Of a stretch of 64,000 bases of DNA, positions 35,685 to 43,866 are shown in pieces. Origin of the DNA: an uncultured Bacilli bacterium (GTDB taxonomy: Bacteria; Bacillota_I; Bacilli_A; RF39; UBA660); contig CAKPIS010000006.1 of NCBI GenBank assembly GCA_934162425.1, forward strand, positions 1 through 64,000. The letters run 5' to 3'. The translations under genes and the position numbers were made by a program. The notes beneath the pieces are model-generated. The model worked only from the letters and a program-made list of their open reading frames with translations, searched no databases and had not been told where the DNA came from. Every line of letters begins with the position of its first letter. The first letter of the stretch is position 1.

Positions 35685-36450
35685 AATTGTATTTTTTTAA
35701 AGAAACTATGTCTTCTTTAGTATAACCTTTACTATATAATTTCTGAATAATAAAATAATATAGTTTTTCTTTATCATATTTTTTAGAATATTTATTATAA
35801 AGTTTATTATATTCTTTCTCTAAAGTGATTTTATCAGTTTCTACTTTAATAGAAGAAAGACAATTTAATATATCAGCTTTATCGTATCCTAAGTTATTTA
35901 TATAATTAAGAAGTTTAATTTTTAACATATTACTACTTCCCTTTTTTATTTTTAATTGTTTAGCTATTATTTTATTAATTCTTTCTTTTACTATATCTTT
36001 ATCTATTTTGTTAATATTATCATTTATTATCTCTGTAGGAACACCAAGTTTAATTAAATTATTTTTAATTTTATAAGGTCCATAGTTAGTGAGTAATAAT
36101 TGATCATTTACATAGGAAATAGCAAAAGAACTATCATTTATATATCCGTCTTTTTCTAGTTTTTTAATGATTTTATTAACATCTTTTTTACTTATTTCAT
36201 GCTTATTTAAATAATCTTCTACTTCCCTTTTACTTCTCATTCTTACTGAAATATAATTAATAGCTTTAGTTAAAGACGCCATATAATTATTTTGAGACAT
36301 TAACTTATCTTTTAACTCATCATCAATTTCTTTAGTAAATAATAAATTATTTTTAAGAATAATATCCTCATATAAAATTATCTCATTACCATTTTCTAAA
36401 TATATTTTGTATTTATCAGATGAATATTTTTTAAATTTTAGTATTTTCAT
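35683..36450 (-). CDS. recX: Regulatory protein RecX
   Basis: RecX binds RecA filaments and limits recombination. The 255-residue product has RMRSKREVEDYLNKHEISKKD, IIKKLEKDGYINDSSFAISYV and three-helix repeats with GPYKIKNNLIKLGV. The ATG at 36450 follows AGGAGG by four bases; a 23-codon extension upstream is hydrophobic and has no ribosome site, so I reject it. recA is not in this window. Confidence 0.88.
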   Translation of the reverse strand: MKILKFKKYSSDKYKIYLENGNEIILYEDIILKNNLLFTKEIDDELKDKLMSQNNYMASLTKAINYISVRMRSKREVEDYLNKHEISKKDVNKIIKKLEKDGYINDSSFAISYVNDQLLLTNYGPYKIKNNLIKLGVPTEIINDNINKIDKDIVKERINKIIAKQLKIKKGSSNMLKIKLLNYINNLGYDKADILNCLSSIKVETDKITLEKEYNKLYNKYSKKYDKEKLYYFIIQKLYSKGYTKEDIVSLKKYN

Positions 36451-36521
36451 ATTGCCTCCTATAATGATATTATATAATACAATTGTTTGATTGTAAAGTA
36501 AAAGAAAAAACTTAATCACAA

Positions 36522-36719
36522 TTATTTTTCAATTTGTATTAAGTCTTCCATAATTTCTTCTAATGCTCTTCCTATGTTTTTTTCACATTTGTAGTCTGAT
36601 TCTTTCATTTGATAATGTTTTGTTTCATTCATTTCTTTAGCTCTTCTAGAAGCTACGTGAACCAACATATATTTTGAGCCAACCTTAGTTAAAATTTTAT
36701 CAATTGATGGATAAATCAC
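36522..36719 (-). CDS. rpoZ: RNA polymerase omega subunit
   Basis: The 65-residue subunit stabilises beta-prime. Landmarks: YPSIDKILTKVGSKYMLV, ASRRAKEMNE and NIGRALEEIMEDLI. I choose the GTG at 36719, giving MIYPSIDK, which equals the normal family start and is ten bases after AGGAG; a GTG three codons earlier is too near the ribosome site. gmk usually precedes rpoZ but is absent here. Confidence 0.92.
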   Translation of the reverse strand: MIYPSIDKILTKVGSKYMLVHVASRRAKEMNETKHYQMKESDYKCEKNIGRALEEIMEDLIQIEK

Positions 36720-36788
36720 TTGTATCACACTCCTACGAGTATAGTATATACCAAATGTAAGGTAAATATCAACTTTTTTTACATTATT

Positions 36789-37499
36789 TTACATTTTTTT
36801 ATTAATATCTGTACCAATTAAATCTACTAATCTATCTCTTAAAATATTAGTTCTTTTAAAACTACCATTATCATCTAAAGAAACCTCATTAAGCTGAGTA
36901 ATTAAACCAGGCATAGCAAATACCTTTAATTCATCTTTATAGTTATTAATTACCATCTTTACTTCTTCATAACTTTTTAAATTAACCGTTTCATTATATA
37001 TCTTTTCTATAAGTGATATAAAGTCATATTCTAAAGATTTATCATCTGTTTTTAATACAGTTAAAAATCTATCATTCAAAACCCTTTTATAGGTAACTGA
37101 TTTAATTATTGTATCTAATCCAAAAAAGCTTTCTAAAATAGTAAATAATGCATCTACATTAGATAAATCTTCCTTTGATGGATTTCCATATAAAGTTTCT
37201 GTAAATTTAGTATTAATTATTTTATCCATAATAGAATCATTATCAAATGTTTTTATTGCAATACGGCAAAAATCTTCATCTAACCCATATACATTTGAAA
37301 AATCATTTATAAAGTCAATATTTTCAATTAATTCAGATGTAAAAGAAACAACTTTTCCATCTTTTTCATATGAAGTAGATTCTTCTAATTTTTTACCAAT
37401 ATTCTTATCACTTGTTATATAGTAAACATAATCTTGATAACCCTTTGAATCACTTATCCTTCTTTTTATTATATCATAAGCATTATCTAAATAACTCAT
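36789..37499 (-). CDS. Unrecognised helical protein
   Basis: I do not recognise this 236-residue, acidic, mainly helical soluble protein. Features are an N-terminal MSYLDNAYDIIKRRI, a block AALFTILESFFGLD-like (VDALFTILESFFGLD), and a Lys-rich end. No catalytic motif or membrane segment is visible. TGGAG precedes the ATG. It lies upstream of rpoZ-recX on the same strand. Confidence 0.5.
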   Translation of the reverse strand: MSYLDNAYDIIKRRISDSKGYQDYVYYITSDKNIGKKLEESTSYEKDGKVVSFTSELIENIDFINDFSNVYGLDEDFCRIAIKTFDNDSIMDKIINTKFTETLYGNPSKEDLSNVDALFTILESFFGLDTIIKSVTYKRVLNDRFLTVLKTDDKSLEYDFISLIEKIYNETVNLKSYEEVKMVINNYKDELKVFAMPGLITQLNEVSLDDNGSFKRTNILRDRLVDLIGTDINKKM

Positions 37500-37578
37500 A
37501 CTTTATATCTCCATTCCTTTTTATAAACTAAAGAAATTATAACATAAATCACATAAAATTAATATACTTTAATAAATA

Positions 37579-37604
37579 AAACTACTATTTAATAATAGTA
37601 GTTT
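37579..37604 (-). terminator. Terminator of CotD-like gene
   Basis: A ten-base stem, AAACTACTAT / ATAGTAGTTT, with a six-base loop ends 18 bases downstream of the coat gene on the minus strand. Confidence 0.75.
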
Positions 37605-37622
37605 AAGAAAATAATTTATTTT

Positions 37623-37883
37623 CTAAAAATTAAATCCAGAACAACCAGGATCAATATTTGTTACAGTATTCTCTTCTGAACAAGTATATTCTGGTCTATA
37701 TGTATGTTCATATATGTGATTATTAATTATTCTAGTATGTATTGGGCAAACATGTTCTACTTTATGACATATATTTCTTTCAATACATTTTTCTATAGGT
37801 TGTTCTATTATTGGATCACAGCCACAAGAATTTTCTTGCCAATTATTTTGCTGATTACAGCAGCATTTTTTATTAAAAAACAT
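37623..37883 (-). CDS. Spore coat protein, CotD-like
   Basis: The 86-residue protein is Cys- and His-rich: CCCNQQNN at the start and a core HVCPIHTRIINNHIYEHTYRPEY that follows the CotD pattern (HIHPQHTTxVNHxHxxHxHYFPH). Such proteins build the inner spore coat. GGGGG lies six bases before the ATG. A CATACTATA (sigma-K-like -10) is about 30 bases upstream without a matching -35. The gene is monocistronic. Confidence 0.65.
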   Translation of the reverse strand: MFFNKKCCCNQQNNWQENSCGCDPIIEQPIEKCIERNICHKVEHVCPIHTRIINNHIYEHTYRPEYTCSEENTVTNIDPGCSGFNF

Positions 37884-37964
37884 TTAAAATCCCCCTTACC
37901 TACTTTATAGTATGAGTTTTTTAAATGTTTGAATAGGTTATTGCTGGGTAAAGTGATTTATTTA

Positions 37965-39272
37965 TTAAAATGGCATCTTAAAATTACCATTTTTCATCAT
38001 CTTCATCATCTTTTTCATTTGTTCAAATTGATTTAATAATTTATTAACTTCTTGAACAGATGTACCACTTCCATTTGCAATTCTTTGCTTTCTAGATGCT
38101 TTTATGATATCAGGATTTTTTCTTTCTTTTAAAGTCATAGAAGATATTATAGCTTCTAATTTAGCAAACTCTTTTGGATTTATACTAATATTATTAAGAC
38201 CTAATTTTCTAGCTCCTGGAAGAAGTTTAATTAAATTTTCTAATGGTCCAAGCTTTCTTATTTGCTTTAATTGAGACAAAAAGTCTTCTAAATCCATTTT
38301 ACCAGACTGAATCTTCTTCGCTGTAGTCATAGCTTCTTTTTCATCAATAACAGCTTCAGCCTTTTCTATTATAGACATAATATCTCCATTACCAAGTATT
38401 CTAGATACCATGCGCTCTGGATCAAAATAATCAAGACCATCTAATTTTTCAGATACACCGATAAATTTAATTGGAACACCAGTTAAATGCTTAACAGATA
38501 AAGCAACACCACCCTTAGTATCACCATCCATTTTAGTTAAAATTGTACCAGTTAAATTAAGAGAATCATTAAAACCATTTATTACGTTTATTGCATCTTG
38601 ACCTATCATAGCATCAATTACTAATATTACTTCATTTGGTTTTACTTTTTCCTCTATTTTTTTTAATTCATTCATTAAAGTATCATCAACGTGTAAACGT
38701 CCTGCAGTATCTACAAGAATTAAATCATATCCTTTTTCTTTAGCATAATTAACACCATTTGCAACAACATCAACAGCATTATTTTGACCCTCGTCATAAA
38801 CTTCAATATTAAGTTCACGTCCCAATTGTTTTAGCTGATCAATTGCAGCTGGTCTATATACATCTGCTGCTATAAATATAGGTTTTTTGGCATTTTTCTT
38901 TCTAAGTAAATTACCTAATTTTCCTATGGTTGTAGTTTTACCTGATCCTTGAAGACCAACTAGCATTATAATACTAGGATTACTAGATAAATCAATAGAT
39001 GACTCTTTATCTCCTAATAACTCTAATAATTCATCTTTTAATATCTTCAAAAAAACATCAGCTGGTTTTAAGGATTTTTTAACTTCTTCACCTAAAGCTT
39101 TTTCTTTTACTTTATTAGTAAACTCTTTAACAACTTTATAATTAACATCAGCTTCTAATAAAGCTAATCTAACTTCTCTTGTAACATCACTAATATTTTC
39201 TTCAGTAATTGTTCCATAACCTTTTAACTTATTTACTGCATTTTCTAATTTTTCTGTTAAACTTTCAAACAT
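37965..39272 (-). CDS. ffh: Signal recognition particle GTPase Ffh
   Basis: Ffh binds the signal peptides of nascent membrane proteins and, with the 4.5S RNA, docks to FtsY. The 435-residue product has an N domain, G domain motifs VGLQGSGKTTTIGKL, AADVYRPAAIDQL, VDTAGR, LTKMDGDTKGG and the Met-rich M domain (QMKKMMKMMKNGNFKM). GGTG precedes the ATG. ftsY and ylxM lie about 800 bases upstream on the same strand. Confidence 0.95.
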   Translation of the reverse strand: MFESLTEKLENAVNKLKGYGTITEENISDVTREVRLALLEADVNYKVVKEFTNKVKEKALGEEVKKSLKPADVFLKILKDELLELLGDKESSIDLSSNPSIIMLVGLQGSGKTTTIGKLGNLLRKKNAKKPIFIAADVYRPAAIDQLKQLGRELNIEVYDEGQNNAVDVVANGVNYAKEKGYDLILVDTAGRLHVDDTLMNELKKIEEKVKPNEVILVIDAMIGQDAINVINGFNDSLNLTGTILTKMDGDTKGGVALSVKHLTGVPIKFIGVSEKLDGLDYFDPERMVSRILGNGDIMSIIEKAEAVIDEKEAMTTAKKIQSGKMDLEDFLSQLKQIRKLGPLENLIKLLPGARKLGLNNISINPKEFAKLEAIISSMTLKERKNPDIIKASRKQRIANGSGTSVQEVNKLLNQFEQMKKMMKMMKNGNFKMPF

Positions 39273-39359
39273 TTCTTATCACCATTTATAATTATACTAA
39301 AACTAACAAATAAAGTAAAATAAAAAAGAAACCAAATATAAGTTTCTTTAAATATTGTA

Positions 39360-39608
39360 CTATTTAACAATCATATATACTATTAAGCAAACTTCTGCCA
39401 ATATTATAACAGATAAGATTAGTGCATCTATAACACTATCAAATACAGTATCTTTCTTTAACTTAAAAGAATCCTTATTGCTTAGTAAAGTTTCAGCACC
39501 ATGCTTCTTTCTTGGTCTACCAACTGGATTAGCGCTCTTTTCTTGATTTACTTTTGCAGTATTTGTCTTAGAAGCAGTACTAGTACTTTTCTTCTTAACC
39601 TCAGCCAT
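39360..39608 (-). CDS. AT-hook-like small membrane protein
   Basis: The 82-residue protein has an Ala/Thr/Lys-rich head, PVGRPRKKHG at about 28-37 (resembles an AT-hook core, GRP followed by basic residues), a polar stretch, and one C-terminal membrane helix (about 60-81). I know no named family. The similar 'VGRPS' head occurs in the protein at 42841-43707. AAGGGTG precedes the ATG. A DNA-tethering role is speculative. Confidence 0.5.
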   Translation of the reverse strand: MAEVKKKSTSTASKTNTAKVNQEKSANPVGRPRKKHGAETLLSNKDSFKLKKDTVFDSVIDALILSVIILAEVCLIVYMIVK

Positions 39609-39697
39609 TTTATTAACACCCTTTCTAATATAATTCCATGATTATTATAACACATATTCTAACACTTTTATACATTTTTTATTTATATTTACATAAT

Positions 39698-40000
39698 TTA
39701 TAAATCTTTAAGTAAATCATTAACAGTATTCTTTATTTTTTCATTTTTTATGTCATCTATTAATGTATTTAATCTTTTATCTTTTTCATACAATTTAAGT
39801 TTTTCTTCATAAAATTCTAATTTTTCTGTAGCATTTTTTATATGTTTATGTATAGCATTTCTACTAATAGAATTATTTTCAGCAATCTCACCTAGTGATA
39901 AATTATCAAAATAATAATCCTCAAAATATTTTCTATTATCTTCACTAAGTAGTTCACCATAATAATCATATAAAATTATTAAATTATCACGATTATCCAT
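39698..40000 (-). CDS. ylxM: YlxM/p13-like HTH protein (UPF0122)
   Basis: The 100-residue protein has a sigma-4-like helix-turn-helix: LYDYYGELLSEDNRKYFEDYY, DNLSLGEIAENNSISRNAIHKH. YlxM proteins are linked to SRP genes, as here: its ATG overlaps by one base spacing the end of ftsY and ffh follows. It may tune SRP assembly or expression. Confidence 0.85.
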   Translation of the reverse strand: MDNRDNLIILYDYYGELLSEDNRKYFEDYYFDNLSLGEIAENNSISRNAIHKHIKNATEKLEFYEEKLKLYEKDKRLNTLIDDIKNEKIKNTVNDLLKDL

Positions 40001-40001
40001 A

Positions 40002-40973
40002 TTACATCATATCCTTAAATAAACCATATATATATTTTTCTATATCAAATACTTGTAAATCTTCTTTTTTCTCACCTAATCCAATATATCTAACAGGAAC
40101 TCCAACTTCTTCTTTTATTGCTAAAACTATACCACCTTTTGCAGTACCATCTAACTTTGTTAAAATAATTCCTGTTAAATTAGTTATTTCTTTAAAAGAT
40201 TTAGCTTGACTAATACCATTTTGTCCCGTTGTTGCATCTATTACTAAAAAAGTTTCATGTGGTGCATCAGGAATTATTTTGCTTGCAACATTATTTATCT
40301 TTTCTAATTCCTTCATTAAATTAACTTTATTTTGAAGGCGTCCTGCAGTATCAATTAAAACCATATCATATTTATCATTTACAGCCTTTTCAAGACCTTG
40401 ATATACAACACTTGCAGGATCACTAGTTTTATCATCACTTACAACACTGCAATCTATACGTTTAGCCCAAGATATTAATTGTTCTCTAGCTCCTGCCCTA
40501 AAAGTATCTGCTGCAACTAACAAAACTTTTTTGCCTTCATCTTTAAATTTAGAAGCAAGCTTTGCTATCGTAGTTGTTTTGCCAACTCCATTTACACCAA
40601 CAAATAAAAGAACAGTTGGGCCATTATCATTATAATTAATTTTATTAGTTAAGATATCTTCATTAACATATATTATAAATAATTCATCTACTATTATTTC
40701 TGTTAACATATTAGGATCAGTTATCTTTTCTTTTAATACCCTTTTTTGAAGCTTATCCATAAAGTTCATTACTGTGTTAACACCTATATCAGCATTAATA
40801 AGTAATTCTTCTAATTCTTCAAAATAATTATCATTTATCTCACTATATTCCTTAGATAAATTAGCAAGTTTATTAACAAAACTCTTTCTTGTTTTAGATA
40901 AACCTTTATCATATGTTTCTACTGATTTATCTTCTTTTTTAAACACATTTTTAATCTTATCAAATATTCCCAT
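40002..40973 (-). CDS. ftsY: SRP receptor FtsY
   Basis: FtsY is the SRP receptor GTPase at the membrane. The 323-residue product has an N domain, then GVNGVGKTTTIAKLA, AADTFRAGAREQL, IDTAGRLQNK and LTKLDGTAKGG, GVPVRYIGLGEK. The N-terminal acidic A domain is short (KNVFKKEDKSVETYDK). I choose the ATG at 40973 (MGIFDKIKN) after GGGTGA. Confidence 0.95.
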   Translation of the reverse strand: MGIFDKIKNVFKKEDKSVETYDKGLSKTRKSFVNKLANLSKEYSEINDNYFEELEELLINADIGVNTVMNFMDKLQKRVLKEKITDPNMLTEIIVDELFIIYVNEDILTNKINYNDNGPTVLLFVGVNGVGKTTTIAKLASKFKDEGKKVLLVAADTFRAGAREQLISWAKRIDCSVVSDDKTSDPASVVYQGLEKAVNDKYDMVLIDTAGRLQNKVNLMKELEKINNVASKIIPDAPHETFLVIDATTGQNGISQAKSFKEITNLTGIILTKLDGTAKGGIVLAIKEEVGVPVRYIGLGEKKEDLQVFDIEKYIYGLFKDMM

Positions 40974-41041
40974 TAATATCACCCTATTAGTTATTATACT
41001 ATAATTTTAAATAGTATGCAAAGATTAGTTAATGCTTGATA

Positions 41042-41070
41042 TGGACAAAACATAAAAAAAATAGTATAAT
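41042..41070 (+). promoter_or_regulatory. Sigma-A promoter of RNase J gene
   Basis: TGGACA (41042-41047), 17 bases, TATAAT (41065-41070), about 55 bases before the start codon. Confidence 0.65.
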
Positions 41071-41124
41071 CTTATAGTTAATTCTTTTTTGTTAATAATT
41101 TATGAAAGGAGTTTAAATTTAATA

Positions 41125-42804
41125 ATGAAAATTTTTGATACAAATCATGCTGATACCCTAGTAGTTGCACTAGGTGGTTTAGGAGAAGTCGGTAAAAATA
41201 TGTATGCTTTCATGCATGAAGATGAGTTAATTATAGTAGATGCTGGTGTAATGTTTCCTAAAGATGAACTTATGGGTATAGATTATGTTATACCTGATTT
41301 TACTTTTTTAAAGAAAAACGAAGATAAAATAAAGGCACTTTTTATAACTCATGGACATGAAGATCATATAGGTTGTATTTCATACCTACTTCAAAGTGTT
41401 AACATACCAGTAATATATGCTCCAAACCAAGCTTGTGGTTTAATTAAAAGAAAATTACAAGATAAAAATATTAGCTATGATAACTTAAAAGTATATGATG
41501 AAAAAACAAAAGTAAAATATAAGCATTTTACAGTAGAATTTTTTGCAACAACTCACTCTATTCCAGATTCACATGGAATAATTATTACAACACCTAATGG
41601 TAAAATAATCGAAACAGGAGACTTTAAATTTGATTTAACTCCAATTGGTCCTATGTCAAATATACATAAAATGGCTGAAGTTGGTAAGAGCGGAGTTAAA
41701 CTTTTAATGAGTGAATCAACTAATGCTCTATCACCTGGTTTTTCAATGAGTGAATCAAAAGTAGAAGAAGAATTGCAAGAAATATTTGAAAAGAAAAAAG
41801 GAAGAATAATACTTGCAACATTTGCATCTAATATATACAGACTTAAACACATTGTTGAAACATGTAAAAAGAATAATAGAAAAATAGCATTATTTGGTAG
41901 AAGTATGGAAAATAATATAGAAATATCTATTGAAGGTGGATACATTAAAGATGATAAAATATTTGTTTCACCAGAAGTTGCTAATACTTTAAAACCAGAA
42001 GAAGTATGCTTACTTTGTACAGGGTCACAAGGAGAACCACTTGCTGCACTATCTAGAATAGCTAATGGTACTCATAAACAGATTAAATTAAGACCAAATG
42101 ATACGGTTATATTCTCATCTAACCCAATACCAGGTAATAATGCTTCTGTTGCTAAAACAATTAATCAATTATATTTACAAGGGGTTGAAGTTTTTGTAAA
42201 TAATCCAGAAAATGAAATACATACATCTGGTCATGCTAACCAAGAAGAATTAAAACTAATGATTAGGTTATTTAAACCAGAGTACTTTATGCCAATACAT
42301 GGTGAATATAGAATGCTTAAAAAACATCAAGATTTAGCTATTAGTTGTGATATACCTAAAGAAAAAACATTCTTACTTGGTAATGGTGATGCTATCTTAC
42401 TTGATAAAAAAGGTGCAAAACGTATAGGAAACATCGGTGCAGATGATATATATGTTGATGGTAATCGTATTGGCGATGTTAAAAATATTGTAATTAAAGA
42501 TAGAAAAATAATGGCTAATGATGGAATATTAGTAGCTATATGTAATATAGATATGTCTAAACACATATTACTTGGTAAAATAAATATTACTACAAGAGGA
42601 TTTATTTTAGTTAATGAAAATGAAGTTTTATTAAATGAAATAGAACACGTCGCAACTGATACTGTAAACAAAGAATTAACAAAAAAACAAGTTAACTATA
42701 ATGAATTAAAAGGCGCTTTAATTAGTGATATATTAACATTTGTATATGAAAAAACAGGCAGAAGACCTATTATCTTACCTGTTATACTAGATGTTAGAAA
42801 GTAA
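41125..42804 (+). CDS. rnj: Ribonuclease J
   Basis: RNase J is a metallo-beta-lactamase endo/5'-exoribonuclease that degrades and matures RNA. The 559-residue product has ALGGLGEVGKNMYAF, THGHEDHIG (zinc motif HxHxDH), the beta-CASP part (TFASNIYRLKHI, GRSMENNIEI, CTGSQGEP, SNPIPGNNA) and the C-terminal SGHANQEELKLMIRLFKP. Both ends are family-typical. ATG 41125 lies 13 bases after AAAGGAG, longer than usual. It is RNase J1- or J2-type; which is not decidable. Confidence 0.92.
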   Translation: MKIFDTNHADTLVVALGGLGEVGKNMYAFMHEDELIIVDAGVMFPKDELMGIDYVIPDFTFLKKNEDKIKALFITHGHEDHIGCISYLLQSVNIPVIYAPNQACGLIKRKLQDKNISYDNLKVYDEKTKVKYKHFTVEFFATTHSIPDSHGIIITTPNGKIIETGDFKFDLTPIGPMSNIHKMAEVGKSGVKLLMSESTNALSPGFSMSESKVEEELQEIFEKKKGRIILATFASNIYRLKHIVETCKKNNRKIALFGRSMENNIEISIEGGYIKDDKIFVSPEVANTLKPEEVCLLCTGSQGEPLAALSRIANGTHKQIKLRPNDTVIFSSNPIPGNNASVAKTINQLYLQGVEVFVNNPENEIHTSGHANQEELKLMIRLFKPEYFMPIHGEYRMLKKHQDLAISCDIPKEKTFLLGNGDAILLDKKGAKRIGNIGADDIYVDGNRIGDVKNIVIKDRKIMANDGILVAICNIDMSKHILLGKINITTRGFILVNENEVLLNEIEHVATDTVNKELTKKQVNYNELKGALISDILTFVYEKTGRRPIILPVILDVRK

Positions 42805-42806
42805 AA

Positions 42807-42838
42807 AAACATTCAGATAATTTTCTGAAATGTTTTTT
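42807..42838. terminator. Bidirectional terminator after RNase J
   Basis: AAACATTCAGA pairs with TCTGAAATGTTT around a short loop (one bulge), with A/T runs on both sides, between convergent genes. Confidence 0.75.
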
Positions 42839-42840
42839 TG

Positions 42841-43707
42841 TTATTTAATTTTTGAAACATTTACAAATTTATAATAATCCCCATTCTTCTCAAATACAAA
42901 TTCATATTTATCCATATTGTCTTTATATTTTTCAATTATCATTATTTTATCAGCATCATAATCAATAAAAATTTTTTCATTATTATTTAAAATGATATAA
43001 GCTCTAGGATTATAAGAAGTATCCTCAAGATATACCTTTTCGCCAGTTACTGATACATATACATTATTTTCATCTTCATAAGCTTCAGTAATTTCATGCA
43101 TTAATATTGAAGCATCACCAAATTCACCAAGGCTATCTCTAATAAATATTTCATATTTCGAATCATAACCATAGCGATTGCTAAATGGCATTTTATTTAT
43201 TTTTTCTACATTAGTCGAAACTTTACCGTTTTTAAACCTTTTATTAAAAGTTTTTTCTACATTTTTAATTTCATAAAAGTATGGATTATAAAATTTTTCA
43301 TTATTAAAATTAATTGTCATATCTTTATACTTATATTTATCAGAAAAATCCGAATTTTTTGAATTTTCTAACGACATTAAAGTTTTATATTCATCCGAAT
43401 TTATATCATTATAATCAGAATCAAGCATATATCTCCAACTACTTAAATATTCATCCATAATTTCATTTGCTGTATCTAAATCTAATTTTTCTTTTTTATT
43501 TTCTTTAGTTGCACCTTTATTTGTCTTCTTATCTACCGTTTTTTTATTATCTTTACCACTAATATTAATAATACCTTTATCATTTAATATATAAACTGTC
43601 ATTCCAATTATTATTAATACTAATAATACACATATTCCTTTAAATATATTTCTTTTTTTGATAGTTTCATTACTTGGTCTACCTACACCATTTTTAAATA
43701 CTCCCAT
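42841..43707 (-). CDS. Single-pass membrane protein with VGRPSN head
   Basis: The 288-residue protein starts MGVFKNGVGRPSNETIKKRN, has one membrane helix (about 24-43), a Lys/Asn-rich linker and an outer domain of about 200 residues with LDTANEIMDEYLSSWRYML and DASILMHEITEAYED. I know no named domain. The basic head resembles 39360-39608. GGAG precedes the ATG. Confidence 0.5.
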   Translation of the reverse strand: MGVFKNGVGRPSNETIKKRNIFKGICVLLVLIIIGMTVYILNDKGIINISGKDNKKTVDKKTNKGATKENKKEKLDLDTANEIMDEYLSSWRYMLDSDYNDINSDEYKTLMSLENSKNSDFSDKYKYKDMTINFNNEKFYNPYFYEIKNVEKTFNKRFKNGKVSTNVEKINKMPFSNRYGYDSKYEIFIRDSLGEFGDASILMHEITEAYEDENNVYVSVTGEKVYLEDTSYNPRAYIILNNNEKIFIDYDADKIMIIEKYKDNMDKYEFVFEKNGDYYKFVNVSKIK

Positions 43708-43801
43708 TTTTTACTCTTTCTCCTTCTTTTTTTATTTTTTATAAAGTGTCAATCTTTAACCACTCTACATTTTTATAATATCATCTATATCTTTCCTACG
43801 C

Positions 43802-43822
43802 AATAATAATAATAATAATAAT
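43802..43822 (+). repeat. Trinucleotide repeat (AAT)7
   Basis: Seven perfect AAT units lie between pnp and the VGRPSN gene, outside coding frames. Confidence 0.9.
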
Positions 43823-43842
43823 ATGTACACTAATTTTACATT

Positions 43843-43866
43843 AAAAAAGTACTATTCTTCAGTACT
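43843..43866 (-). terminator. pnp terminator
   Basis: AGTACT (43861-43866) pairs with AGTACT (43848-43853) around seven bases, followed by Ts on the minus strand; overlaps the stop. Confidence 0.65.

Noticed and set aside
43802..43822. (AAT)7 as phase-variation switch
   Set aside because: It lies downstream of pnp and the next gene, not in a frame or promoter spacer.
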